Counted from the first letter of the stretch, positions 27,450 through 36,851 are shown. The stretch is 64,000 nt of DNA from QFNR01 sp043842855 (GCA_043842855.1 JBBPJF010000004.1:1-64000); one strand, 5' to 3'. Notes: generated from the letters alone by a model not told the origin. Made by a program: numbers and translations.

Positions 27450-28007
27450 ATGGCAAAATTTATAAGTTTTCTTTTGATTTCTACTTTAGGTAGCTTAACA
27501 GCTGCCAGCCCTATTTCTGTTTCTAATGTTCGTATTACTGAAGAGGTGAAAAATTTAATTGGACCCAATTTAAAGCTTGACTATAGAAAGGTCGGTATAG
27601 ATCAGGATATTGATTTAAGAAAGCACACAGGGCATGTGAACCTTACCATATATAGTGACTCTGCTAAGGTGACGCCCCATTTTTTGGATAGCACTATCAA
27701 AGATGAGAATAACTTTGATACAAAGCATTATAAAACTATTACTTTTAAAAGTAGTAAGATTCATTTCACTGATCAAGATGAAATAGATAGGCTTGATGGT
27801 ATGCTTTATCTACGTAATAGATCAACGCCTATTTCTTTTAAGAAAAATTCTTTTACCTGTAAATCGGATGCTCAAGGAAAAAGAACTTGTAATCTAGATT
27901 TTACAGCCCCCCTAGATAGAACAAAGCTAGGCCTGACCTATGCTCTAAAACTAGGGCTTTCAAGACAAGCTCCCATAAACATCCGAGCTACCATTAAAGA
28001 GCAATAA
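27450..28007 (+). CDS. YceI-like secreted protein, copy 3
   Basis: A 185-residue paralogue of the proteins at 24056 and 24735. AAGGAGG six bases before the ATG is the strongest ribosome site in the cluster. A signal peptide ends near LTA (about residue 22). DLRKHTGHVNL, TITFKSSKI, LDRTKLG and SRQAPIN are shared with the other copies, as is the cysteine pair nine residues apart. It faces queC with an 18-base gap between stops. Function is as uncertain as for copy 1. Confidence 0.82.
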   Translation: MAKFISFLLISTLGSLTAASPISVSNVRITEEVKNLIGPNLKLDYRKVGIDQDIDLRKHTGHVNLTIYSDSAKVTPHFLDSTIKDENNFDTKHYKTITFKSSKIHFTDQDEIDRLDGMLYLRNRSTPISFKKNSFTCKSDAQGKRTCNLDFTAPLDRTKLGLTYALKLGLSRQAPINIRATIKEQ

Positions 28008-28025
28008 AATCCTTTTTGTCTAATT

Positions 28026-28712
28026 CTAAGGCCCTAGTATGGTTGCCTTTTTTCGTTCTAGATACCTGCGTAAACCTGTTTCACGTAGCCGGCAGCTGGG
28101 ACATTGTCCACAGCCCCCTTCCACTCCCAGGTAGCAGGTATGTGAGTAACGGCGAACAAATTCAAGTTGACCGAGTTGGTCTGCTAGGGCCCAAATTTCT
28201 TCTTTATTCAAGAACATTAAAGGTGTGTGGAGTACAAAATTTGTATCCAATGCTAAATTGATGGAAGTATTCATTGACTGGATAAAGGGCTGCCGACAGT
28301 CTGGGTATCCACTGTAATCAGCCTCGCTTACTCCGAGGATAATATTTTGTGCTTGAACTTCTCGTGCATAGATAGCGGCATATAGTATGAATAAAGCATT
28401 TCTTCCTGCAACAAAGGTGTTCGGGTAGGTTTGTCCTGGTGGCTGTTTTATGTCGCTTGTTTGATCCAAAAGTGCGCTTTCCGTTAACCCAGAAAGTTCA
28501 CTTAAGGTAACTATTTTTTGTCTGATTTGTAAATGTTGACAAATATTTTTGGCACTTTCCAGCTCAATTGAATGGCGTTGGCCGTACTGAAAGGTTATAG
28601 TTCTTACCGCATTGGTACCGTATTTTTGGATGGCTTGTAATAAGCACGTAGTGGAGTCCTGTCCCCCAGAAAACACTATCACCGCGCGATCAGCATATAA
28701 AGGATTCAGCAT
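28026..28712 (-). CDS. queC: 7-cyano-7-deazaguanine synthase
   Basis: Converts 7-carboxy-7-deazaguanine to preQ0 using ATP and ammonia, an early step to queuosine. The 228 residues have the PP-loop FSGGQDSTTCL, SEADYSGYPDCR, and the zinc-site cysteines in the CYLGVEGGCGQCPSC segment. The ATG follows the phoR stop immediately (TAG-ATG), so it is the third gene of a phoB-phoR-queC unit. Length matches E. coli QueC (231). Confidence 0.95.
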   Translation of the reverse strand: MLNPLYADRAVIVFSGGQDSTTCLLQAIQKYGTNAVRTITFQYGQRHSIELESAKNICQHLQIRQKIVTLSELSGLTESALLDQTSDIKQPPGQTYPNTFVAGRNALFILYAAIYAREVQAQNIILGVSEADYSGYPDCRQPFIQSMNTSINLALDTNFVLHTPLMFLNKEEIWALADQLGQLEFVRRYSHTCYLGVEGGCGQCPSCRLRETGLRRYLERKKATILGP

Positions 28713-29942
28713 CTATTGTTGACTATTATTAACTACAGGTAAATAAAATTTAAAACAGCTACCCACCGTTTCTTCGCTTTCTATATATAATTCAGAACCA
28801 TGTTTTTTTAGTGCATTTTTAACTATAGCTAAACCAAGTCCAGAACCCGTTTTTTTATTGGAAGAACGATTTCTTGCAGAATTAACCATATAAAATCTCT
28901 CAGTGATTCGATCTAAGTGTTCCTTAGCAATACCGATGCCATTGTCACTGATGGAAAATAGCGCAACCTCTTGGTCATCCCGTATAGTTCTCTGCCAGCG
29001 AATTTCTATCTCACAATTTTTAGGATTATGCTCGATGGCATTATAAATCAAATTGGAAATAGCTTCTCTTAAGGGCTGGGCATAACCTTCAGTAAATAGT
29101 TCGTCATCTAGATGAAGGCTGATCTTTTGCTTATGAATATTTCTAATTTGCGTTTCGTCATAGATAGAGTAGATAATATCGGGCATATCCACTATCTCCT
29201 TTTCTTCATAAAAAGGCTTTTCCTCTATTTTCGCTAGAGTGAGTAACTGATCCACCATATTTAACAGCCGATTTACCTGTGTACGCATATTTTTATAAGG
29301 TCTGAGAGATAACTTATCACGCTCTCGTTTTTCTTCCTTTTTTTCATTTTCTAGAATTTCAATATAGCCTCTCAAGACGGTTAAAGGAATACGAAGCTCA
29401 TGACTAATATTGCTAAATAGGGTCTTCCGAGAGTTTTCTAAAAAAATTCGCTCCGATATATCTGTCATGTAGGTTAAATAATGATTACCATCAGAAAGCT
29501 GCGTAATCAGGTACTCAATATATTGTCCGGGCTGTATTTCCATGCGTCTAGGTTTACGAGGTATTTCAGTGAAATTTACTTCAGTTAACAAATTAAAAAG
29601 GTTCAATTCTTTCTCAGGAGTCTCAGTACCTAATCGCAAATATTGCTCAGCTCTGTGATTACTCCATAATATTCGCCCATGGGTATTACTAAGACAAATA
29701 CCAACTGGGAGCTCTTGCATAGCAGCAACCATTTGGTTTAAAAGCTGCATTTTTCTAATTTCTTTAATTAATCTTTCTTGCAAAGGATAGTAGATGAGTA
29801 TTGAAATAGAAAGAGAGACCAATAAACTAACTGGGATAGAATAACCAATGTGATGAAAGAAGGAAGCACAAGCTATGGCTACTGCAGCCAGCACCATCCA
29901 TGGGATACAAACTAAAGAGGTATTTTTTTCCTTGAGCATCAT
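28713..29942 (-). CDS. phoR: Phosphate regulon-type sensor kinase PhoR
   Basis: A 409-residue membrane histidine kinase. Two N-terminal hydrophobic segments (about 12-30 and 36-52), with almost no periplasmic loop, are typical of PhoR. A PAS-like domain follows (about 70-165), then HisKA with NISHELRIPL (His181), and an ATPase domain with the N-box NLIYNAIEHN, DNGIGI, and GSGLGLAIV. It pairs with phoB 31 bases upstream. In E. coli PhoR responds to phosphate through PhoU and PstSCAB; none of those is in the window. Confidence 0.9.
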   Translation of the reverse strand: MMLKEKNTSLVCIPWMVLAAVAIACASFFHHIGYSIPVSLLVSLSISILIYYPLQERLIKEIRKMQLLNQMVAAMQELPVGICLSNTHGRILWSNHRAEQYLRLGTETPEKELNLFNLLTEVNFTEIPRKPRRMEIQPGQYIEYLITQLSDGNHYLTYMTDISERIFLENSRKTLFSNISHELRIPLTVLRGYIEILENEKKEEKRERDKLSLRPYKNMRTQVNRLLNMVDQLLTLAKIEEKPFYEEKEIVDMPDIIYSIYDETQIRNIHKQKISLHLDDELFTEGYAQPLREAISNLIYNAIEHNPKNCEIEIRWQRTIRDDQEVALFSISDNGIGIAKEHLDRITERFYMVNSARNRSSNKKTGSGLGLAIVKNALKKHGSELYIESEETVGSCFKFYLPVVNNSQQ

Positions 29943-29973
29943 AATATTAGGAAACTTTTATAACTATTTCTTT

Positions 29974-30675
29974 TTAGCCTAAATTGGAGAAACGGTAACC
30001 TTCACCCCGCACAGTTTGTAACAACTTATCATGCCCAGTTGGTGCAAGTATTTTCTTTAACCGCCCTATAGAAACATCTACTGTTCTCTCCTCAACGTAA
30101 GTATTAATTCCCCAGACATTATCTAGCAATTGAGAACGGCTCAAAACTCTATCAGGATGTTGGATCAGAAATTTAAGTAATTTAAATTCAATACGGCGGA
30201 TAGGTATGTCTTGCTCATTGATAAAAACCCGGTGGGCAGCAGTATCAATCCTAATACCCTCATACTCTAAAATTTCCTGCTGAAGTACTGGTTGTTTATT
30301 ATTTTTACTTCTCCTTAACTGAGCTTCTATCCTAGCCAATAACTCTTTAAAAGAAAAGGGCTTACTTATGTAGTCGTCAGCACCAGAGTTTAAACCCTTA
30401 ATTTTGTCATCTATATCCACTTTTGCACTAAGCATGATGGTAGGAATATTTTTACGATGCGGATTTTTCTTGATTAATTCTAGTAATTGAATTCCACTAC
30501 CCTTTGGAATCATCCAATCTAGTAAAATCAAATCAACTGCTTTCTTGGAGTTTAATATGCTTAATGCTTCAAGATAATCAAAGGCTTTAATCACTTTATA
30601 ATTTCTTGATGTCAAATATACAGAGATCATATCCTGAATGTTTTTTTCATCTTCAACTACTAAAATATTTTTCAC
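29974..30675 (-). CDS. phoB: Phosphate regulon-type response regulator PhoB
   Basis: An OmpR/PhoB-family regulator of 233 residues. The receiver domain carries the acidic pair in VEDE, phosphoacceptor Asp53 in LLLDW-type context (ILLDWMIP), and the conserved lysine in SKPFSFKEL. A winged-helix DNA-binding domain follows, with the motif LLDNVWGINTYVEERTVDVSI of its recognition region spread over residues about 190-210. The start is GTG with AGAGG upstream. phoR follows after 31 bases. Assignment to PhoB rather than another OmpR-type regulator rests on the paired PhoR and PhoB-like sequence. Confidence 0.9.
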   Translation of the reverse strand: MKNILVVEDEKNIQDMISVYLTSRNYKVIKAFDYLEALSILNSKKAVDLILLDWMIPKGSGIQLLELIKKNPHRKNIPTIMLSAKVDIDDKIKGLNSGADDYISKPFSFKELLARIEAQLRRSKNNKQPVLQQEILEYEGIRIDTAAHRVFINEQDIPIRRIEFKLLKFLIQHPDRVLSRSQLLDNVWGINTYVEERTVDVSIGRLKKILAPTGHDKLLQTVRGEGYRFSNLG

Positions 30676-30703
30676 AATAGATACCTCTCAACTTACAATC
30701 TAG

Positions 30704-31210
30704 TTATAACAGTCTCGGGAAGAGTAGTAGCAAAATGGTATATAAAGCGGCCATAAGATCATCCAGCATGATACCCAGCCCCCCCGAAAACCGAACCTCT
30801 AAAAGACCTATAGGATAAAGCTTTGTAATATCAAATATCCTAAACAGACAAAAAGCCAGCAACCAATAGAACCAGTCTTGCGGTATGCATAACAATACCA
30901 AAAACATAGCCAGTATCTCATCTATGACTATCCCAGAGGGATCTTCATAACCTAATTTTTTCTCTGTTTTACCTGCAACCCAAACACCAAATCCAAAGAA
31001 TAAAAGCACCATTAATACTAAACTATAGTTAGACGGATGGATAGAAAATAAAATAAGTGCCGGTAGGAAAGCTACTAGGCTACCTAAGGTGCCCGGAAAT
31101 TTAGGCGACAAGCCCACACCGAATCCAAATGCAATGAATGCTTCCCAGTGGTGTATTAGCCAAAAAAAACTAGGCGTCAGTTTTCTAGGTGGGCGCAATT
31201 GGGTTTCCAA
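30704..31210 (-). CDS. pgpA: Phosphatidylglycerophosphatase A
   Basis: Dephosphorylates phosphatidylglycerophosphate to phosphatidylglycerol at the inner membrane. The 168 residues show GVGLSPKFPGTLGSL, the VIDEILAMF acidic motif, FRIFDITKLYPI and GGLGIMLDDL, all typical of PgpA, with four hydrophobic segments. The best start is a TTG at 31210, overlapping thiL by 26 bases; no ATG is available before the conserved core. The thiL-pgpA order is widely conserved. Confidence 0.92.
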   Translation of the reverse strand: METQLRPPRKLTPSFFWLIHHWEAFIAFGFGVGLSPKFPGTLGSLVAFLPALILFSIHPSNYSLVLMVLLFFGFGVWVAGKTEKKLGYEDPSGIVIDEILAMFLVLLCIPQDWFYWLLAFCLFRIFDITKLYPIGLLEVRFSGGLGIMLDDLMAALYTILLLLFPRLL

Positions 31211-32159
31211 AATGGTTAAATCCTTTTTTGCAAAAAGAAGAAATAGATCTGCCTTTATTAAACAGGGAGTATCCTTGAGTTGAAGTAATCTTACCTATAA
31301 GATGAAGGGGAACTGCCAACTCCTTGGCAAGCGCTTCTAGTTGCATACGGTAGATCGGTGAAGCTGTAAAAATACATTCGTAATCATCTCCGCCGTTTAA
31401 AAGCCAATGTTGGTAAAAAGTGTATTCTTCAAGCTCTCTTAATGAGGGAATCTCTTCAACAAGGATACGTGCCCCTACACCAGAGGCTACTAGTATGTGC
31501 TCTAAGTCTTGAAGTAATCCATCAGAAATATCCTGTGCAGCATGTATCCATGGAGCTGCTCGTGCCATAAATTCTATCCGAATGGGAGGCCGTAAGCGTG
31601 CTTTTTCACATAAATTAAATACTTCCGATGATAAATGAACTTGTTGATAATGGTGACTCAAGGCTGCTGCTGCTAGCCCTACCCTGCCAGTAACCCAAAT
31701 ATCATCTTCCACTACTGCCTGATCTCTCCTCAATCCACCCTTGGTTCCATTCTCTCCCATAACAGTAATAGAAATAGTACACGTACCGCGAGTAGTATCT
31801 CCCCCAATCAACTTGACTCGATATTTTTCTAGTAAGCTATAGAAACTATCGAAGAAGGCATCAAGCCAAACTTTTTCAAGTACAGGTAGTGCTAAAGTTA
31901 GCAAGAGCCAGCGTGGTCTTACCCCCATAGCAGCCATATCAGAAAAGTTGACCGCTACTGCCTTGTAAGCAATATCTTGTGGAAGGTCCGTAGCAAAAAA
32001 ATGAACGCCCTCCTGTAACATATCAGCACTAATGCACAAAGCTTGTTCAGAATTCATTCTAAGGATGGCAGCATCGTCACCAATACCCAGTTCTAGGAAA
32101 GTATCCGGCCAGGTTTGTTTATTGACCAAATAATGTTGAATAAACTGAAATTCATCCAT
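31185..32159 (-). CDS. thiL: Thiamine-monophosphate kinase
   Basis: Phosphorylates thiamine monophosphate to the active diphosphate. The 324 residues match the PurM-like ThiL family: LGIGDDAAIL, SADMLQEGVHF, AVNFSDMAAMG, GGDTTRG and DISDGLLQDL with metal-binding aspartates, and NGGDDYECIF. Its end overlaps pgpA. No nusB precedes it here, although nusB-thiL-pgpA is frequent in relatives. No thiamine riboswitch is seen upstream. Confidence 0.95.
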   Translation of the reverse strand: MDEFQFIQHYLVNKQTWPDTFLELGIGDDAAILRMNSEQALCISADMLQEGVHFFATDLPQDIAYKAVAVNFSDMAAMGVRPRWLLLTLALPVLEKVWLDAFFDSFYSLLEKYRVKLIGGDTTRGTCTISITVMGENGTKGGLRRDQAVVEDDIWVTGRVGLAAAALSHHYQQVHLSSEVFNLCEKARLRPPIRIEFMARAAPWIHAAQDISDGLLQDLEHILVASGVGARILVEEIPSLRELEEYTFYQHWLLNGGDDYECIFTASPIYRMQLEALAKELAVPLHLIGKITSTQGYSLFNKGRSISSFCKKGFNHFGNPIAPT

Positions 32160-32368
32160 CTTTTTGCTTTTAAACAGACAGTTAAGTTGAGATTTCTTGA
32201 CGGGTCATACACTACAATATTCTAATCAATTAGGCAATCCTACTTTGGTTTTCAGACATGAAATTATTATGGCTGCTTACGATGCCCCTCCTAGTAGAAC
32301 TAAATTAGAGTGAAAACTCGCTCAAACATGAAAACTACTTCCATTTTCCATAACAATGAGATTAGTTT

Positions 32369-32395
32369 TTGATCTGATCACTGTTGTTATACAAT
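32369..32395 (+). promoter_or_regulatory. Weak candidate promoter for prfC
   Basis: TTGATC (32369-32374) and TACAAT (32390-32395) lie 33 bases before the prfC ATG, but the 15-base spacer is short. The -10 is acceptable and lies in the 268-base gap between divergent thiL and prfC. This is a motif match only. Confidence 0.3.
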
Positions 32396-32427
32396 GACAC
32401 GTTTTATGAGGGGCCCTATTTTTCAAA

Positions 32428-34029
32428 ATGAATCGGATAATTACTACTGAAGTCGATCGGCGTAGGACTTTTGCTATTATTTCGCATCCTGATGCCGGTA
32501 AGACCACTTTAACTGAAAAGCTACTTCTATTTTCTGGTGCTATTCAAACTGCTGGAACTGTTAAAGCTAAAAAATCTGGGAAATATGCTACTTCTGATTG
32601 GATGGAAATTGAAAAACAGCGAGGTATTTCTGTAGCTTCCAGCGTGATGCAATTTGAATATCAGGGTCATCGAGTTAACTTATTAGATACTCCTGGACAC
32701 CAGGATTTTTCGGAAGATACTTATCGAGTTTTAACAGCAGTAGATAGCGCTCTGATGGTGATCGATGCTGCCAAAGGGGTAGAAGCCCAAACCATTAAAC
32801 TATTGAAAGTTTGTCGTTTGCGACAAACTCCTATCATTACCTTCTTGAATAAGTATGATAGAGAGGTAAGAGATTCGTTAGAACTGTTGGATGAAATAGA
32901 AAAAGTATTAAAAATCCGTTGTTGTCCTATTACCTGGGCGATTGGCTCAGGAAAAAATTTTAGGGGGGTCTACCATCTGTTGAAAGATGTGGTTTATATC
33001 TTTAAAGCTGGTGAAGAAAAAGTTGTCTCAAACTTTGAAATTATTCAGGGGTTGCATAATCCTAAACTAGACCAGCTTTTTCCTATGGAAGTGGATAGTT
33101 TACGTACCCAAGTAGAATTAGTTCAATCTGCTTGCCATGACTTCAATATGGAAGACTTTTTAGAAGGTAACCTTACTCCTATTTTTTTCGGCTCAGCAAT
33201 TAATAATTTTGGAGTCAAAGAAATTTTAGATGCATTAGTTGAATGGGCCCCTCGCCCACAGATAGAAAAAGCTTTAGAGCGTAGTGTAGATCCAACAGAG
33301 GATAATTTTTCAGGTTTTGTATTCAAAATTCAGGCTAATATGGATCCTAAACACCGCGATAGGATGGCATTTTTGAAGATTTGTTCTGGTCAGTTAACCC
33401 GTGGTATGAAAATTAAACATTTGCGACTAAACCGAGAAATATCAGCTGCCTCTATACTTTCATTTATGTCAGATGACCGAGCTTTGATAGAAAAGGCATA
33501 TGCGGGTGATATAGTAGGCTTGCCTAATCACGGTCACATTCAGATTGGGGATAGTTTTAGTGAGGGGGAAAAACTGACTTTTTTAGGTATACCCTACTTT
33601 GCCCCTGAACTATTTAGAAAAGTTTATCTTAAAAATCCCTTAAAGACCAAACAACTACAAAAAGGACTTAAACAACTTGGTGAGGAGGGCGCAGTACAAG
33701 TATTCAAACCTCTGGAGAATAGCTCTATCATTTTAGGAGCAGTGGGAATGCTACAGTTTGAGGTAGTAGCTTCCAGACTTAAAGAAGAATATGGCGTAGA
33801 GGCCTCTTTTGAGGCCCTGAGCATTTGCTCAGCCCGCTGGATCTATTGTGCGGATAAAAAGAACCTAGAGGAATTTATCAAACATAATCGCGCTCACCTC
33901 AGTGAAGATGCCGCAGCCAATCTAGCTTATCTTGCCCCTAATCGAGTCAATCTACAACTGATTCAGGAACGTTGGCCTACCATTCAATTTCATGAGACGA
34001 GAGAACATGCCACCCCCCTTACTCAGTAG
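32428..34029 (+). CDS. prfC: Peptide chain release factor 3
   Basis: GTPase that recycles RF1 and RF2 from the ribosome after termination. The 533 residues show the G domain with SHPDAGKTTLTEK, switch I region with WMEIEKQRGIS, DTPGHQDFSEDTYR and the NKYDR guanine-specificity motif, then RF3-specific domains II and III. Length matches E. coli (529). No clear ribosome site precedes the ATG; GAGGGG is 16 bases away. The 3' end overlaps the convergent DUF2062 gene by 11 bases. Confidence 0.96.
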   Translation: MNRIITTEVDRRRTFAIISHPDAGKTTLTEKLLLFSGAIQTAGTVKAKKSGKYATSDWMEIEKQRGISVASSVMQFEYQGHRVNLLDTPGHQDFSEDTYRVLTAVDSALMVIDAAKGVEAQTIKLLKVCRLRQTPIITFLNKYDREVRDSLELLDEIEKVLKIRCCPITWAIGSGKNFRGVYHLLKDVVYIFKAGEEKVVSNFEIIQGLHNPKLDQLFPMEVDSLRTQVELVQSACHDFNMEDFLEGNLTPIFFGSAINNFGVKEILDALVEWAPRPQIEKALERSVDPTEDNFSGFVFKIQANMDPKHRDRMAFLKICSGQLTRGMKIKHLRLNREISAASILSFMSDDRALIEKAYAGDIVGLPNHGHIQIGDSFSEGEKLTFLGIPYFAPELFRKVYLKNPLKTKQLQKGLKQLGEEGAVQVFKPLENSSIILGAVGMLQFEVVASRLKEEYGVEASFEALSICSARWIYCADKKNLEEFIKHNRAHLSEDAAANLAYLAPNRVNLQLIQERWPTIQFHETREHATPLTQ

Positions 34030-34549
34030 AGGAATGTTTTTCTAAATAATAGTACAAGCGAAATGCTGCTATGACCAACAAATATCCGCTTGCAGCCAAA
34101 AATATACCTAAAATAGGGATTCCTACTAATAAATAGTTGAGCACATCCGAAAACCAACTTAACATTTGATCCCAATTCCAATGCGACATTTCCTGCAATG
34201 ATGGGTGAGTGGCTGCTGCCGAGCTGCCTTCGAGTATCCTTAAACCGATTCGATAGCCTAAATAATACAGAGGTATATAGGTTAAAGGGTTACTATATAG
34301 AGTAGTAAATAGAGCGACGGGTAAATTTGCCCGCAAAATATAGGCTACAGCCAAAGCGGATAACATCTGTGTTGGTCCTGGCATTAGGCCGCAAAATAAG
34401 CCTATAGCAACGGCTTTAGCCACATTAGTACGATGAAAGTGCCAATAATCCAACGATCCAAAATACCGCTCAAAAGGCTTTAAATATTTAGACCGAAAAA
34501 CTTGATTTCGTTTTGGAAATTTAGCCTGTAACCAATGTAGCAGTCTCAT
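34019..34549 (-). CDS. DUF2062 family membrane protein
   Basis: A 176-residue inner-membrane protein with a basic N-terminus and about three hydrophobic segments. The DUF2062 signature is visible as the GLFCGLMPGPTQM and YSNPLTYIPLYYLGYRIG segments. The family role is not established. It is the last gene of the znuC-to-DUF2062 run; its ATG overlaps the TGA of the methyltransferase gene (ATGA). Its own stop overlaps prfC tail to tail. Confidence 0.85.
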   Translation of the reverse strand: MRLLHWLQAKFPKRNQVFRSKYLKPFERYFGSLDYWHFHRTNVAKAVAIGLFCGLMPGPTQMLSALAVAYILRANLPVALFTTLYSNPLTYIPLYYLGYRIGLRILEGSSAAATHPSLQEMSHWNWDQMLSWFSDVLNYLLVGIPILGIFLAASGYLLVIAAFRLYYYLEKHSSTE

Positions 34550-35367
34550 TTTGGACTTTTCCCAGGACGTTTCCTAACAGTCCGCTGGCGTAGTTGTTCA
34601 AAGATGCATACACTAGCCGCTACGGCGACATTTAAAGATTCTATTTTTGTTACTATAGGAATTTTAACCTTCACTCCCTTATTCTTAGTTATTACACCGA
34701 GTAACTCTGGAGATATACCTGCTCCCTCATTTCCTAATATCCAGGCTGCAGCTTCAGCCTTGCATAGGTCGAGCTGGTATAAATTAACTGCCTCTGCAAA
34801 CAGGCCGGTTAACCAGATTGGGTAAGAATAGTGCTTTGCCCATTGCATTAAATCTACGTGTGTATGAAGATTGACCTGGAAGTGACTACCCATTGCCGCT
34901 CTAATTACTTTTGGCATATAGACATCCGCACAACCTGAACTAAGCAAAAGATGAGGGATACCGGCTGCTGCAGCTGTACGGATAATTGTGCCTACATTAC
35001 CAGGATCTTGTACTCTATCGAGTACGATACAATCTGACTGCACGGTATCAAGAGGGATCCTAGGAGGCATGTTAAAAATTCCAATTAGTTCTTGCGAATG
35101 AACTAACGTAGAGATTTTCTTTGTCAACGAGGGCGCGACATAACAAATTTTAGAGGGGTCAACCGCTGCTAAAAAAGACTGCAACTTTGGATCACTTTTT
35201 ATCGCTTCTGGTACAAATAAAAAATCCAGCAAATTCAATGGACTACCATCCATTATAATAGAGCCTTCAACTACATATTGGCGTTGCTCATAGCGAAAGG
35301 CAGAAGAATTTGATAGCCTCACCAGACGCCTAATCCACTGATTTTGATAGGATTCAATTGACTTCAT
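34546..35367 (-). CDS. TrmH/SpoU-family RNA 2'-O-methyltransferase
   Basis: A 273-residue SPOUT enzyme expected to methylate ribose 2'-OH in rRNA or tRNA with SAM. An N-terminal substrate-binding domain is followed by the SpoU motifs: DPGNVGTIIRTAAAAG, ILGNEGAGIS and ESLNVAVAASVCIFE, which build the trefoil knot. The domain layout resembles TsnR/RlmB-like proteins, but the target nucleotide cannot be assigned. It starts 10 bases after dcd and overlaps the next gene by 4 bases. Confidence 0.87.
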   Translation of the reverse strand: MKSIESYQNQWIRRLVRLSNSSAFRYEQRQYVVEGSIIMDGSPLNLLDFLFVPEAIKSDPKLQSFLAAVDPSKICYVAPSLTKKISTLVHSQELIGIFNMPPRIPLDTVQSDCIVLDRVQDPGNVGTIIRTAAAAGIPHLLLSSGCADVYMPKVIRAAMGSHFQVNLHTHVDLMQWAKHYSYPIWLTGLFAEAVNLYQLDLCKAEAAAWILGNEGAGISPELLGVITKNKGVKVKIPIVTKIESLNVAVAASVCIFEQLRQRTVRKRPGKSPK

Positions 35368-35376
35368 TAACCTTAC

Positions 35377-35943
35377 TCAGGCCTTGGGTAGTGTAACACC
35401 CATTTGCCCCATATATTTGCCGCAGCGATCCTTATAAGACACTGCACATGCTTCATCACTTTCAAAAAAAAGTACTTGAGCAACGCCTTCACCAGCATAT
35501 ATCTTGGCTGGTAAAGGGGTCGTATTGGAAAACTCCAAAGTAACATGGCCTTCCCACTCAGGTTCAAAGGGAGTGACGTTAACAATGATACCGCAGCGCG
35601 CGTAGGTAGATTTACCTAGACAAAGTGTCAATATATTTCTGGGAATTTTAAAGTACTCTACAGTTCTAGCTAAGGCAAAGGAGTTAGGCGGAATAATGCA
35701 ATGGTCCCCTTCTACTTCGACAAAACTCAATGGATCAAAATTTTTTGGATCAACGATAGTACTATTAATGTTGGTAAACACTTTGAATTCTCTAGCGCAT
35801 CGAATATCATAACCATAACTCGAAGTTCCGTAGGAGATGATTTTCCTCCCTTCAAATTCCTTTACTTGAGAGGGCTCGAAAGGATCAATCATACCCTCCC
35901 GTTCGCTCATACGTCGAATCCACTTATCGGATTTAATACTCAT
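35377..35943 (-). CDS. dcd: dCTP deaminase
   Basis: Deaminates dCTP to dUTP, the main route to dTMP in many gammaproteobacteria. The 188 residues carry SYGTSSYGYDIRC, the GKSTYARCGI motif with the conserved Ser-Arg, and TPFEPEWEGHVTLE with the catalytic glutamate. Length equals the family (193 in E. coli). Its ATG overlaps the rdgC stop by 4 bases. A dUTPase gene would be expected elsewhere. Confidence 0.96.
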   Translation of the reverse strand: MSIKSDKWIRRMSEREGMIDPFEPSQVKEFEGRKIISYGTSSYGYDIRCAREFKVFTNINSTIVDPKNFDPLSFVEVEGDHCIIPPNSFALARTVEYFKIPRNILTLCLGKSTYARCGIIVNVTPFEPEWEGHVTLEFSNTTPLPAKIYAGEGVAQVLFFESDEACAVSYKDRCGKYMGQMGVTLPKA

Positions 35944-36851
35944 ATTTCACTCTTTGTGCACAATCCACCTAAATGTCTAATTAATTCCTCGTATAACTCA
36001 GATAAAGTAGTACTTAAAAGAAGCTGATTCGCCTGAAACAGGGCCCATCCATTTTCGGGACCAACTTCGGTCTCTTCTGCTAGATCTAACCACTGTAGTC
36101 CCTTCAAACCTAAATCAGCTCCCAGGATAAACCTGATCTTTTTTCTCCATACTAGTGCAAGTTGATGAACAGAATAATTTTTATCTCCCAACTGCCGAAT
36201 ATTAGGAGAGGATAAATCTTGCTTATACAGTTTTATACTACTGGCAGGATCCTCTGTCTTTCTTAATTCACAAAAATCATCTAATTCCAATTGACCTGCA
36301 GCTTCTCCCGTCTGTAGCCATTGGGTCATTAAAGTTATTGGTGAAGTTTGTGTCTGAACAAATTCTGCTTCCAAACTACCTACAGCTTTTCTTAATGTAG
36401 CTAGAAACAATCCATATTTAGACTCCAAAACTTGATTAACGAATAAGAAATTATAGTCTGGAACATAAATAGACTCGATAAAAGAAGGACGAATAAAAGC
36501 TTGAGGAAGCATTTCTTCTATGATTTTCTGCCTAATTGACCTCTTCTGTTTAGCAGAAACCTTCCTAAGTTCCCTAGCTTCAATCAAATCCAATTGCTCT
36601 TGCAATAGGTTGTTGACTACATAACTAGGTAACACCCTTTCCTCTTGTTTTAATCTTATTCTCCAGGTATTTGACACAGTTACCACACTATCTTCACTGT
36701 ATTGACAGGCAGGAATAAAACCTTGTACGCAAGGAGTAAGACCTGTTAATGGTGGTAAAGAATGATGCTTCAACTGATTTTCTAACACGTTAGTCGTAGG
36801 ACAGCTGCCGGATGCAAGCATAAATACGCTTACTTGTTTAAAACTTTTCAT
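35940..36851 (-). CDS. rdgC: Recombination-associated protein RdgC
   Basis: Ring-shaped DNA-binding protein that in E. coli limits RecA activity. At 303 residues it has the family length. Recognisable segments are EERVLPSYVVNNLL, a basic helix KQKRSIRQKIIEEMLPQAF, LRKAVGSL, and LYKQDLSSPNI followed by a LxWRKKIRF strand. The N-terminus (KSFKQVSVFMLA) is more divergent than the rest. It overlaps znuA and dcd by 4 bases on either side, an unusual setting for rdgC. Confidence 0.88.
   Translation of the reverse strand: MKSFKQVSVFMLASGSCPTTNVLENQLKHHSLPPLTGLTPCVQGFIPACQYSEDSVVTVSNTWRIRLKQEERVLPSYVVNNLLQEQLDLIEARELRKVSAKQKRSIRQKIIEEMLPQAFIRPSFIESIYVPDYNFLFVNQVLESKYGLFLATLRKAVGSLEAEFVQTQTSPITLMTQWLQTGEAAGQLELDDFCELRKTEDPASSIKLYKQDLSSPNIRQLGDKNYSVHQLALVWRKKIRFILGADLGLKGLQWLDLAEETEVGPENGWALFQANQLLLSTTLSELYEELIRHLGGLCTKSEI

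Noticed and set aside
28016..28261. Plus-strand frame after the third YceI-like gene
   Set aside because: It is antisense to the end of queC and has no support as a protein.
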